DNA from: Vitellaria paradoxa | Lineage: Eukaryota > Streptophyta > Magnoliopsida > Ericales > Sapotaceae | Direction: 5' to 3' | Assembly (NCBI GenBank): GCA_019916065.1 | Contig: CM034241.1 | Coordinates: forward strand, 21,839,541-21,903,540 | DNA length: 64,000 nucleotides | Shown: positions 22,620 through 35,210 of the stretch, piece after piece | How the letters are laid out: each line of letters starts with the position of its first letter | Position numbering within the stretch: the stretch's first letter is position 1 | Translations under genes and position numbers: made by a program | Notes under the pieces: model-generated | The model's input: only the letters and a program-made list of their open reading frames with translations | What the model was told of the DNA's origin: nothing | Database searches by the model: none

Positions 22620-23965
22620 TTGGACTCGCGGGAAAGATGGTAGATTAAAACATCCTGAACCCTTAGATCTTCCATTTGATCCTGAGAATCTTTTCGTAGA
22701 ATTTCAAATTCCTAGATCTCCTACTCTAACTCCAGAGATGGCTGAAAATAAAGCCTTTGCTGCTAGACATTCCATGAGGGATATATTGTAGCAAGATAGG
22801 CATACTCCTGAATCTTATATAGTTTGCCAAAAAATCAGAGAGCATTCAATTTTCAAACCTGGCATGGTACAATTGTTACCTACTTTTTATGGTATGGACT
22901 CAAAAAATCCATACGATCACTTTAATTGATTTAGGAACATTTGTGTCACAATTAAGGATCAGGGATGCCCAATAGATTTAGTGTTCCTTAAGCTTTTCCC
23001 ATTTTCCTTAAAACATAAAGCTGCTAGATAGTTTGAATTTCTACCATCTAATTCCACTAGTACATGGGATGAAATGCAACCTAAGTTCTTAGAGAAAATT
23101 TTCCCTCCCAATAGAACTGATGTTATACAGTATCAGATCTTGAACTTTGCCCCACAACACAGTGAAACCTTTTACCAAAGTTAGAAGAGATTCAAAACTC
23201 CCTTGCATTCCCACCTACACCAGGGATTTGAAGTTTGGCGTCTTGCCAGCATCTTTTATGGATCACTGATGGCACAATTAAAACAATTTGTGGAAATCAT
23301 GTGCAATGGACAATTTTATGATAAAACACCTAAGGAAACTTATGAATACTTCAAATTCTTAGCTGAGAATGCACAAACTTGGGATATCACGAGATCTCAA
23401 AATACCCAAGCTGTTAATGTCACCCCAACTAGAGGTATGCACTAATTGAGTGAAATTGATGACCTCAAGGCAAAACTAGCAACACTCATAAGAGAAATTG
23501 AGACCTTAAAAGTTAAAAATGACACACAGGCTATAAAGGAACTTATTGTAAATGTCTATTGCATTGTGTGTGATAGTCAAACTCATAGGACTGATGATTG
23601 TCCTAGTATCCTAATTTGTAGAGAGGTTGTGCAAGGTCAGCCATCTAGTGAACTCCCATTCCATGCTTTAAATCAATACTGCCCACCATACCGTGGACAA
23701 AATTTAGGGGGAAATCATTATTCTGAGACATATAATCCAGCTATGAGGAACCATCCTAATTTTAGTTGGAGAAATGAGGGAGCCGAAATACCACAAACTT
23801 ATATGCTCCTCCCCCTCCAGTTCCTCAAGTCCAATCAATATGTTAGGATTGTCTCAGAATGTGGGACCATCACATACTTCATATATTCCCCTAAACAAGA
23901 GATCCACGGAAGAGACACTTCAATAGTTTTTGAATACACAATCTTCACTTTAGGCACAAAATAAT
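22620..23965 (+). pseudogene. Athila gag, decayed
   Basis: Starting near 22612, the translation resembles Athila gag: KHPEPLDLPFDPENLF, then a retrotransposon gag domain (STSTWDEMQPKFLEKIFPPN, with the expected FYQxxxRFK helix broken by a stop near 23180). The frame from 23203 continues LKQFVEIMCNGQFYDKTPKE. After another stop comes a coiled-coil-like segment (DDLKAKLATLIREIETLKVK) and a CCHC zinc knuckle (CIVCDSQTHRTDDC, about 23558-23600). At least five in-frame stops are present. Gag would build the particle and package element RNA. Confidence 0.85.
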
Positions 23966-25560
23966 AGAACTTTGGATGACATTATGAGTCAATTACCCTT
24001 CCAACTCAAACATTGATTGCACAACCAAGGAGTCAATTTCCTGCTCAACGTCGTCCAAATCTAGTGGCTTAAGCTAAACAAGTTGAAGAATCTTCTAGTG
24101 TTCCTAGGAATATTGAACAAGTACAAAACATCACGATGCTTAGGAATGGCAAAGTTATAGATAAAACCATTCATAAGACCAGGGAAGAGTTGGAACCTAA
24201 GTGGATGCTAGGAGATAATAAGAAGACGGGAAAACAATCAATTGTAATCGATGATGGGGAGTTTGAAAAAGAGGATTAAAAGGAGGAGAAAGAGGAGAAA
24301 GAAAAGAAAAAGGGAGAGGAACCAATGCTAGTGCCTAGGGAATATGTTCCCAAAGCACCATTTCCCCAAAGATTTTTAAAGGTAAGGAAAGAACCCTAAG
24401 TAGCTGAATTGCTAGAGGTATTCAAGCAGGTGAAAATTAATATACTCTCCTTGATGCAATTAAGCAAATCCCTTCATATGCTAAGTTCCTAAAATAGTTA
24501 TGTACCGTAAAGAGGGGATTGAATGTAAAAGAAAAAGCATTTCTCACTGAGCATGCAAGTGCCATATTACAATGTCGTACACCCCCGAAGTATACGGACC
24601 CTAGTTGTCCTGCTATCTCTTGTTATATAGGGATGTACTATATTAGTCGAGCACTGTTTAATGTAAGAGCAAGTGAAAATTTACTCCCCTATTCAATGTA
24701 CGAATATTTAGGCTTAGGAGAAATAAAACCTACACATGTGACTTCACAACTTGCAGATCGATCAATTAAAGTCCCACGTGGTATAGTTGAAGATGTACTG
24801 GTACATGTAGAAAACTTTTATTTTCCAGTGGACTTTATAATTCTGGAAACTCAACCACTTACCTATCTATTTTCCCCAAATTAGACACAAGTAATTCTTG
24901 GACGACCATTCTTAGCAACATCGAATGCTCTTATCAATTGCAGGAATGGATCTATAAAAATGTCTTTTGGTAATATCAAATTTGAAACAAATATCTTTCA
25001 TGTCACCAAACAATCGAAAAAGATGCCTGATGTACAAGAAGTGGACTTAGTTGAAACTATAGTCTGGGATTATATTGATCGTGAATTCATTGAGGATCCT
25101 TTAGAAAAAGCAATTTGCTTTAGTGAGGAAAAATTGAATTCCACGATATTGAACCAAGAATTAAGAGCAATTATTGATTGGTTAGAAATTTGCCTAATCA
25201 TGTCTGTACGAAAATGGGTATCACTATACTAGCCTTTGAAACCTGAGACCGCTTTTGAATAAAGTGGAATCATCAGAAGCAAAAGCTCGAAGTCCTAATA
25301 GAAAATCCCTACCTCATAATTTGAAATATGCTTTTCTAGGAGAAGGAGAAACATACCCAGTAGTCATTTCTTCCGAATTGAGCACCCATCAAGAGCATAT
25401 GTTAGTTAATCTTTTGAAAAGTCACATGAAAGCTTTGGAATGGTCAGTGGCAGACTTAACGGGTATAAGTCCTCTTTTTTGCACACATCATATGTACTTA
25501 CAATTTATCAAATGCAAAGCAACTCAATCTGAACATGAAAGAAGTAGTGAGAGCTGAGGT
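23966..25560 (+). pseudogene. Athila gag-pol linker and protease, decayed
   Basis: A lysine- and glutamate-rich linker (about 24200-24330) is followed by the retropepsin region from 24519. Its flap and core are recognisable: NLLPYSMYEYLGLGEIKPT, LADRSIKVPRGIVEDVLVHV, FYFPVDFIIL and VILGRPFLATSNALINC. The position that normally carries the catalytic aspartate motif (DLGAS in Athila proteases) reads NVRAS, so the active site is lost. Stops near 24881 and 25230 break the frame. Its job in an intact element would be to cut the polyprotein. Confidence 0.82.
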
Positions 25561-26780
25561 TTTGAGACTACTCGACATAGGAATAATTTATCCAATCTTT
25601 GATTCTAAATAGGTAAGTCCTACACAAGTAGTTCCTAGGAAATCAGGAGTTACAGTGGTTAGGAGTGAGAATAACGAGTTGGTTCCAACGCGAATCCAAA
25701 CTGGTTGGCGAGTGTGCATTGATTACAGAAAACTCAATGCAGTTATAAGGAAAGACCACTTTCCTCTTCCATTCTTAGATCAAGTTTTAGAAAGAGTAGT
25801 TGGACATGTGTATTATTGTTTCTTAGATGGCTATTCCGGCTATAACTAAATAGAGGTTGCCTTAGAGGATCAAGATAAAACTACTTTCACTTGTCCTTTC
25901 AGCACTTTTGCATATAAAAGGATGCCCTTTGGCCTTTGCAATGCTCCTGCTACTTTTTAGCGCTATATGATTAGTATTTTTAGTGAAATGGTAGAAGAAT
26001 TTGTCAAGGTATTTGAGGATGATTTCTCAGTTTATGGTGATTCATTCAACCAATGCTTAAAGAACCTTGATCTGGTTTTGACACGATGTGAGCAAAACAA
26101 CTTAGTGTTAAATTGGGAAAAGTGCCACTTTATGGTAACCCAAGGCATTGTGTTAGGACATTTAGTTTCTAAAGAAGGCATCCAAGTGGATCAAGCTAAA
26201 GTAGAATTGATTCAAAAGTTTCCTACCCCGCAATCATTTTTGGGACACGCTGGGTTTTATCAACGGTTCATTCAACCAATTAGTGAGATTTCAAGGCCCC
26301 TGTGTCAATTATTGATGCAAGACACACCATTTGAATGGACTCCCTAGTGTCAAAAAACATTTGACAAACTCAAGGGTTGTCTAACTACAGCTCCTATAGT
26401 TCAACCTCTTGATTGGTCACTTCCCTTTGAACTTATGTTTGATGTGAGTAACCATGCCATTGGAGCTATGTTAGGACAAAGGAAACACAAAAGGGCGCAT
26501 GTTTTTTATTATGCAAGTAAGACTCTGAATGATGGGCAAGAAAATTACAAGACAACTGAAAAATAATTATTAGCAGTTGCCTTCACCCTTGAGAAATTCG
26601 TTCTTATCTCATTGGTTCAACAGTTATAGCATTCACTAATCATTCAGCTCTTAAATACCTGTTGACCAAACAAGAGGCCAAGCCATAATTAATTCGTTAG
26701 ATTTTACTTTTATATGAGTTTGACCTTGAAATAAGAGATAAGAAACGTGTTGAAAATGTAGTAGCAGATCACTTGTCATG
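25561..26780 (+). pseudogene. Athila reverse transcriptase and RNase H, decayed
   Basis: RT motifs appear in order: WRVCIDYRKLNAVIRKDHFP (about 25705), DGYSGYN, KRMPFGLCNAPATF (about 25918), and the catalytic FEDDFSVYG (about 26010), where Athila copies usually have FMDD. GHLVSKEGIQVD and GFYQRFIQPISEI follow. The RNase H region reads ELMFDVSNHAIGAMLGQR (about 26425) and FYYASKTLNDGQENYKTTEK (about 26505). Stops lie near 25849, 25961, 26346 and 26564. The catalytic DD pair is preserved but the protein is not expressible as one chain. Confidence 0.87.
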
Positions 26781-28175
26781 TTTACTGGTAGAGGCTTATC
26801 CAAATGATGAAACTCAAATAAATGATAGCTTCCCAGATGAACAATTATTTAATGTAGAAGAAATAACAGCCTCCACCTCTCTATGGTATGCTGATATTAT
26901 TAATTACTTAGTGAAAGGAAAAATCCTAAACGAATGGAGTTCTAAAGATAAAAAGAAATTCTTACGAAATGTTAGAGTTTTCTTTTGGGATGATCTCTAC
27001 TTGTTCATATATTGACCCGATCAAGTGATTCGACATTATACTCCTGAGCGGGAAGTGCCAGGCATACTTGAATTCTGCCATTCTCAAGCTTGTGGTGGCC
27101 ATTTTTTCACAAGTAAAATAGCAGTAAAAATCCTCCAATGTGGATTCTATTCGCCCTCATTGTTCAAAGATGTTCATCACTTTTGCACCACTTGTGATAG
27201 CTGCCAATGCTTAGGGAGTTTAACGTGTAGAAATGTGATGCCTTTGTCCCTTATTCTCGTTTTGGAAGTGTTGATTGTTGGATAATAGACTTCATGGTCC
27301 CTTTCCCAATTTCATTTGGATATGAATACATTTTAGTAGGGGTTAATTATGTTTCTAAATGGGTTGAAGCAGTCGCTGCTATAACTAATGGTCAAAAAGT
27401 CGTGCCTACATTCCTCTATGAGAATATTTTCTCGCGCTTTAGAGTGTCCCAGGCAATTATTAGTGATGAGGGCCAACAATTCTGCAATCGCCCTATGAGA
27501 ACTCTATTGCTCAAATATGGTGTGGTCCATAAAGTCGGCACATCATATCACCTATAGACAAGTGGCCAGATAGAAATTGTTAATAGGGAGATAAAGCAAA
27601 TTCTTGAGAAAACAGTTAACCCAAATGGTAAAGATTGGTCACTACGACTAATTGACTCTCTATGGGCATATCATATGACTTATAAAACAACCCTAGGGAA
27701 GTCACCATATAGATTGGTTTATAAGAAGTCGTGCCATCTGCCTGTCGAATTATAGCATAAACCATACTGGGCTATTTAATAATTTAATGCTAATATTGAT
27801 GAAGTCGGACTTCACTGTAAGCTCCAGATTGTAGAAATGGAGGAATTGAGGATGAAGCTTATAAGAACGCTCAAATTTCCAAAGAAAAGATAAAGAGAGT
27901 ACATGACTAACATATTGCTAGACGTTCATTTCATGAAGGTCAAAAAGTACTTATTTATCAATCACGACTTCACTTATTTCCAAGCAAATTGCAATCTAAA
28001 TGGTCTAGCCCATTTATCATGAATTATGTTTCTGAACATGGGGCCATTGAAATAGAAAATCCAAAGAATAGAAATTGATTCAAAGTAAATGGGCATAGGC
28101 TTAAACCTTATTTAGAGAATTTCATTGATTTAATCGAATCGTGGGATCTTTTGGATCCTTCACCTTATCAGTAAT
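26781..28175 (+). pseudogene. Athila integrase, decayed
   Basis: The zinc-binding HHCC part lies around 27075-27215 (CHSQACGGHFF, then CTTCDSC). The catalytic core reads KWVEAVAAITNGQK (about 27357) and ISDEGQQFCNR (about 27460, second catalytic Asp present; the usual SDGGSHF is changed). The third residue is in [12 protein letters not shown] (about 27564). [19 protein letters not shown] and [17 protein letters not shown] follow, then the basic C-terminal part to about 28170. Stops at 27015, 27285 and 27556 close the frame. Confidence 0.85.
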
Positions 28176-28260
28176 TTATAGTTCGAATGTTGTATTAGTT
28201 ATCTATTAATTAGGTTTAGAGTAGTTTTAAATTTTACATTGAATCGAGTCGTAACTTTTA

Positions 28261-29336
28261 GGAGCTGCTTGGTAACACTGTCGTTTTTCTGTTTACGTTT
28301 ATATGTTAACTTTTTTGTTTTTTATTTTCTGTTGTCGTTTTTTTTTTTTAAATGAAAACTAAAACTGTATTTGGAAATATAATTTTGTCTATAATTACTA
28401 ATTTTTTATTTTCATAAAATATTTAATTTTATTAGTTTTTCAAAAATTAATTGAATTTAATAAATATATTTTATATTAATTTAATTTAATTATATTATTT
28501 AATAAAACTAATTGAATAAAATATAAATATTATATCATTTAATCCAGTAAATATAAAATATATTAATTATAATTTAATTATTTACTAAGAATAATTGAAT
28601 AAAATATATTTCATAATAATCTAAATAATTTAATTATTTTACTTATTAAAAATAATTTAATAAAATATAATTCATATTAAATAAATAAATTAAATTTAAC
28701 TAATTTAATTAATTTAATTTAATTTAATTATGATATTTATTGAAAATAATTTAATAAAATAATTTAATATTATTTAAATTAATCATTTTAAATTAATTAT
28801 TAGATTAAATTAAGTTACATTAAATGATTTAATTATAATATTTATTAAAAATAATTTAATAAAATATATTTATATTAATTAAATTATTTATTAAATTAGT
28901 TTAATATATTTTATTTTATTGGTTATTAAAAATAATGTAATAATATTATTTCTTATTAAATTAACTAACTTAATTTAATTATTTATTTGAAATAAATTAA
29001 TAATAGATGTTGCATATTAATTTAATTAATTTAATTTAATTATATTATTTATTAAAAATAATTTTAATTTAGTAAAATGTTTGAATAAAATAATTTATTT
29101 AAATATGATGTAACAAAATTGGATAAAGTGTTGGAATTGACAAAATTTTTGCAATAGAAAAAAAAAAGAGTGAAAACACTTTTTTTTTTCTGTTTTCGTT
29201 TTTCTATTTAAGTTTTCATTTTTTTGAAACACAAAAACCTAAACAGATTTAACAAATATATTTCTGTTGCTAATTTACAAAATTTTGAAAACAAAAATAG
29301 AAAAATAGAAAACAAAAATGTTACCAAATGGAGGCT
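28261..29336. mobile_element. Non-autonomous terminal-inverted-repeat element, about 1.08 kb, AT-rich
   Basis: The left end reads GGAGCTGCTTGGTAACACTG and the right end, on the other strand, AGCCTCCATTTGGTAACAT, so the termini share an inverted TTGGTAACA core. Both ends lead into GTTTTTCTGTTT-like arms (about 28284-28340 and 29190-29315) with TTAAT-rich DNA between. No coding capacity is seen. A truncated relative is at 1411-2150. The TTTGGTAAC terminus is common in plant Mutator-like and hAT-like small elements; the superfamily is left open because the flanks (ACTTTTA and TAGGCTT) do not give a clean duplication. Confidence 0.6.
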
Positions 29337-30115
29337 TAGGCTTCATTCTTTTTGGTTCGAAAAAAAAAAAGTTTGAATTCCAATCCTTTGGTCTATACAC
29401 CCCAATCAAGTGGTCCAGACTACAGTGTGTAGACTTCCTTAAAAATCCCATATAGGCTTATTATGGTCCGGACACCTCGTGGGTGGTCGGGAACCTGTGT
29501 CTCCTTTAAGCACCCTATCGCAGCTTTAAACCAAAATCCCTCACATTCATTCTAACTTTCTCTCAACATAAGCTTCAATCCGTCATTAATTCCTTCACAC
29601 CCGGGCATCTTCGCGAGCTTTTGATCGGATTTTAACTCCAAATCCCCCTTATTTCCAATTCTAGGTAAGTTACTCTTCTCTTCTAGGGCCTAGGTTGCAA
29701 AAGTTCAATTTTTCTTTGATTTGGGCCATGCTCAATGAGGCTTCTGATTTCAACCAGATTTGGGTCTTATTATGGGTTTCAAACGTTGTTTTGGTGGAAC
29801 TTATCCTAATAAAGTCATTTTCTTGCACCACTTTGACAATTTTGGTCTGTGGGTCCATTTGGTACTATTCACTTTTGTCGGCTTCTCAATTGTCCGACAC
29901 TTGCTTTTCTTTATGATTTTACTTTCCAAATGTTTTCAATGGACCACTTCTAGGTGGCTACCATGTTGCCACCTGGGCACTTCATGATCCACTTTTGACA
30001 ACTTAATGTCTTAATTTTCTATTATTAGAACTGGGCTACTGAACTGGTATGGACATAGGAGATTGTGGTTTTATGGTCAATTTAACAAATATTCTCTTTT
30101 GTTTTGTAGTTTGTC
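29337..30115 (+). promoter_or_regulatory. Leader of the third Athila ORF with a possible intron
   Basis: Downstream of pol, this stretch holds GTCCGGAC-type modules (29400-29500). A CTAG/GTAAGT donor-like site lies at 29665 and a TTTTGTTTTGTAG acceptor-like site ends at 30109, seven bases before the ATG of the third ORF (30116). A 445-base intron between leader and ORF would give a separate spliced transcript. This is read from consensus sites only. Confidence 0.4.
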
Positions 30116-31215
30116 ATGGCACCAAGAGTCAAACATGCTGCTAATAGGCAACTAGGGTCAACTTTCTTTGAAAGGAGTTAGTTTTGGAGGAATGAAGCTA
30201 AAACAAAGCACGATGACGTTTGGGTATATAAACCAATAGTGATGGAATGGTACTGGTAGATTGATCAATTTCACACTGAGAAATTTATGCTCCAGTAAAA
30301 TTTTAAGGGACGACAGTGGATTCATATTGCTAAGTTTCATAGCCGATGTATAGTGGATTTAGTTAGGGAGTTTTTTGCTAATGTTAAAGAGAATTCTATA
30401 GTTCAGAGAAGGACTCGAGAAAGAATTGTTATTTGGGTTCGAGAGGTTGAGACAGTTCTCACACTAGATAAGTTCACATAAGTTTTTCAGCTACCCCGTG
30501 TCCCAAATCCTGAATTTACTTATCCTTCTAACAGCGCCCCACCATGGCCTGTCATAGCTACTGAAATTTTATTAGAAGGTCAGGATTGGATGGGGGAGTA
30601 TAGAAAGCCCAGTTTATGTGCTAAACGATAAGTACTGGGCTTTACATATGTTCTCTTGTATGAATCTTCTCCCTCAGAATTGTAACTTATATTGCAGTCC
30701 ACTCAAGGCAAGACTTATTTACACTATTAGGACAAGGTTAACGATAGACTTAACCTCATACAACTGCCATCAGATTGTCCATACTTTTGAGCATTTGGGG
30801 GGTCAGTCTACGTTACCATTTAAGGGAGCACTTACTGAGATCTTTAGGAGGTGAGGTGCTTTGATTCTTGATGAGTTACTCATAGCTGTGGGTCTTCAAC
30901 CATTCAATATCACCTCTTATGCTAAGTCCAGGGGTAATCTAGCTAGAATGAAGAAACGAAGAACTGAATCAGCTTAGATGAGGAAGGCGGTAGTTCCCAC
31001 TCTCATGAAGATGAGGCCAGTGAGCATTCAGTGTCCAATGAATAGTTAGCTATCCAATTGGGGGAGTTATCAGAGCGGATGACTCATTTGGACAGAATAG
31101 AAAGGATGACAGACATACTCTTCTACCACTTCAATGGACTCAGCAAGAGCATGGCCATCTTTTACAGACTATTTTGGATTACTTGAGGGACATTCATCCT
31201 CCTCTACCATCCCAG
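30116..31215 (+). pseudogene. Third ORF of the Athila-type element (putative plant transposon protein-like), decayed
   Basis: Translation from ATG 30116 starts MAPRVKHAANRQLGSTFFER, then hits a stop. Recognisable segments follow: FHSRCIVDLVREFFANVKEN (about 30325), FQLPRVPNPEFTYPS (about 30485), a frame change, then MFSCMNLLPQNCNLYCSPLKARL (split here as residues near 30648-30716) and LPFKGALTEIFRR (about 30815). The LVREF(Y/F)AN and LP(F)xxxxTE(L/I)xRR pattern is that of the plant transposon-protein domain found between pol and the 3' LTR of many Athila elements. Its role is unknown. At least eight stops or frame changes are present. Confidence 0.65.
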
Positions 31216-33942
31216 TGATTCATTTTTGTTTTCTTTTGTCTTTCTCTTCATTTAGGTATTTTGTAGTTTTTGAGAGTTTAGGATTTGTGCTTCTTGGTGT
31301 AATTTGATGTAATCCTAAAACTCTTTAATTTAATTTTGCTTTGTACATATAGTTTGATTTATGACTATATTGGTATGTAATATTCTTCTTTCATGGCTTT
31401 ATTTTGGTTTTTATTTATTCTTTGTTAGTTATATTCCTTTATCTCTTACCTTCACTATTTACTGAATGCTTAGCAATGTTTTATTAAGTATATTATTGAA
31501 TTCTTTATATATATTTTGTGTTAAAAACGAGTACATCATGTCTTATTTTAGTAAGGATACATCTAACCAGAAGGAGAACCTTAATACTTTAATTTAGCAC
31601 AAATGTAAGTGGGAACTTGTAATAGATACGTCAAGTGATGAAAGTGATTCAAAGAGCTCTGAGGTTGACTTAGATAAGTGGCCTGATGAGTGTTTCGAAG
31701 AGAGTAATTCCCTACCTCTGCCACTTATCTTCTCTTCCCTAGTCCATATAACACCTTACCAATTCCTTGAGGGGCAAGGGTAGGATGATGTTGACTTAGA
31801 ACTTCTATTACACATGAAGTGGGTTGAGATAGACATATCTATTGAGTGGTCTGATGCACACACTTATGACACTGACATTGAGGAGGTTCACCTTTTGACT
31901 ATGATGATATGACACCATTTGAGGACGTGCCTAACACTGATAGTGCTAATATTGACAGTGAGTCTACTGAGAGCGATGAGACTTTCAGTGAGTTAGATTA
32001 TTTTGACCAGCGTTATGACCTTGAGCGTCCAGATGAAGTTATTCGTGGTGTTAATAATGCATTAGCTAAGTATGAAGCCAGCACAAGGTAATAATTTATC
32101 CATTCTTTTTATTTCTCCTCTGTTGATTTTATAATTTTTTATTTCTGTCATTTTATCAGCATCATTAGTCACTTGAGCATTTGGTTGTGGGGAACATGTC
32201 ATATGCACACCACATTTTTACCCTTAATCTTTACCCTTATTCTTACATTACACACACATTGAAGATAGTGTGTCCCTTCAATTGGAGGGTAGTCACATGA
32301 TAATGTTTCCCTTGATATATTAGCGACTAGTGAATGTTTTAGCATCTAATCTAATGACAATATTATTCATGTAAATAACAAATGGTTTGATTTCAATTTT
32401 GAATAGGAAACTTAATTTAAAATTAAGTATAAAATCTTCTAATGTGTTGTAGACTTGTCACTTGAAACCATTAAATTGAAAGGGTGTCAAGGATTAGAAT
32501 TCATGAGATTTAGTTATTCAGGTATGCCAAAACATAGGTGGAGACTTGAAACCAACATTGTGTGAGCTTTTGAGCTTAATCTTTTGTTCTTAAAGGTTTT
32601 ATAATGTTCTTTATAATTTCTTTTGTCTCACTTTTCTTGGATAGCTTCATTATATTAATTTTCTTTGGTATTAAATGCACAAGACACTATTTTTGAGTTA
32701 CATGTGTAGATCAATGCCTCTAACAAAGTGTTATCACCCTAGAGAGTGATATTAGGCCTTCTTTCTTATATTTGAAAGACTAAAACTTTTCTTTAATTAC
32801 ATAGCCTTTGGAGCCACTTTGAAGCCTTTAAAGAAATAAAAATAATTAATGAAGTTTTTTCTTATTTAGCCACATCTATGACCCCTTTAACCTTAGATAT
32901 ATAGGTGAGCCAGCCCTGGCATGTCTTAGGATACTAGTGCAATTTTGTAACAAGGTTAATGAGGAGGGAGTTTGTGATTGGAAAATGTGGTTGTCAAAAA
33001 AATGGGGGGACATAACACTTCATCAGTTCATTATTATTGATCCCATATGTATATATAAATAATAAATAAATTAAGTTTTAATATTGGGCTTTCAAGGAGC
33101 TGAAAAGAGAAAAGTTGGTGGGTATTACATTGCACCATCACTACCATCCTTAGACATGCACTTTGATTTTCCTTATCCCTTATTTTTTTTTATTGGTAGG
33201 TAAAAAAAAAAAAAAAACAAATCTTACATGAAACATGGCCAAGTTTGTCTAACCAATACCCCATGGCCAAGTTACAACCTAGTAAAGACCTAATGGACTT
33301 TAAGTGAAAGAGACTTATAAGAGCATTGATTTATTTCAAGTGGTTGATAGTAATTGTCTTGTTTATGCATTGATACATTCCACTCATGAAGCTATGAAAC
33401 ACTCCACATTTTAATTCTTTCAGTAACCTCTTGATTGGAATATTTGCATTCATTTGATATTGAAATCTTGTATGAACCATGAGAGTAACCCTTCTTGAGT
33501 GACTTCATTTTTGAGTGACCAACTTGGTGAGATTTGAAGTCAAGACCACAATCTTTTAAGTATGTTTGATGGTTATTTTGAATGAATGATATGAATTGGC
33601 ACACTTACAATAAAAGGGTTGAAAAGTTAGGTGAGTCTAATACACATTGGGAGAATTTATGCTGAATTTTAAGATTTTGTTACTTATTTCATATTAAACT
33701 TAAATCAAGAGTCATTGAAATGATTATTACCATCCATTGGATTAGTCTAGCAATTTTGTGGGTAGATTCACTACAAACCCTCATGAGACTTCACTCGTCC
33801 ACTAGGGGGAACTTAGGGGTTTTAAGGGCTTGCTACACGTAGCTAAGTGTAGCCGTGTTTCCAACGAAAAGAGAAATAAGATAGTAGTTTCATTTCATTT
33901 CAATAAAGCCATTGCTAGAGACTAGCAATGCTCAAGTAGGGG
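31216..33942 (+). other. 3' non-coding region of the Athila-type element
   Basis: After the third ORF comes a region with short acidic frames (31540-31800 and 31909-32091, e.g. ESTESDETFSELDYFD) and otherwise AT-rich DNA. Mixed T and A runs lie at 33183-33220. The last 90 bases, ACGAAAAGAGAAATAAGATAG to CTCAAGTAGGGGG, closely match the sequence just before the 3' LTR of the small Athila-type element (58096-58178). The final purine run is the polypurine tract. Confidence 0.6.
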
Positions 33943-35210
33943 GAAAAGTGTAATCACTAACTCCATAATTTGACTTTAATTCATGCATTAAGTTAATAAG
34001 TTTAAGAGTTTTGTTATCTTTTATCACTTATTGAGTTTATTTTCTAAATTATAGAAAAAATGATGAAATAATCGAAATTAGCAGTGATGAAAGTGACTCG
34101 GATGATGAAAAAGACACTGTGGTCCGGACACCCCCACGAGTGGTCCGGACCAGGTCAAGAGCTAGGCTGGAGAATCAAACCAGAAATTAAAGATAAGGAC
34201 ACTATAGCCCGGACACCCCCACAGGTGGTCTAGACCACTGCAGGTTAATTGGCGAGGCTTTATTCAATTTTTAAGATTTTTATGTACTATTATATATACG
34301 AACATTGTACACCCGTATTGGAAACTTTTATAATACATTCTTTCCAGACTTTCTAAAGATTTTTTGAGTGTTTGATTTTGGAGAATGCTTGCAAGATTCT
34401 TTGGATTGTTCGTGGGAGCGTTATCAATTTTTATTGTTCATCATTTTGCATCCAATTCAGTTTCAAAGTAAGTATTCTTATTCATTGATTTAATAATATT
34501 ATTTCTCTTTTCTTTTATATATTTTCCTTGATCTATTTATCTTTATGATTGTTATGAATCGTAAATCAAAGTTGCCTTAACTTTACTCTTCTTGATTCAA
34601 TGAATCAAGGAGGGTGAGTTATTGTAAACAATGTGATGTGTGTCGATCTTGTGTATATTTTGTGAAAACATATACGTAGCGATCTACACTTTTCAAATCT
34701 AATTTTATTTGTTTCAAAAACATTCGAATCCTTGATTATATTCTCTATAATCACTGATAAGGATTTTCGATTGAAACTTTGTATTAATATTTTTGAAATA
34801 AAAGAAATTAGGTTTGAACCCAAGAGATATTAATGAAAACCTTCTAGTTTTATGATCCTAAACGAGAGTATAAAATTGAGTTTTTGGGAAATAATGAGTT
34901 TTAATGAAGATATCTTTCCAGTCTATTTGTTTCTTTACATGAGTTTTAGATTGTAGCTGTATGCACATCACTTTGTGAAGTAATTAACTCACCTGGAATT
35001 GAGAGTTGAATCAAGAATCTTATTTAATAGTTTAATTGTCATTTGAATAATCCCGTTAGTTAATTAATTATTGTTTAAACTTTTTGAACCTATTTTCTTG
35101 CTTAGTTTATTCTTTGATTGAGTTATTTGCCGTTATTCACAATTTTTATTGAACCCAAAACATTTTTCTGAATCCCTTTTTACTTGAATATTTAGTAGTG
35201 AATTGTTTTT

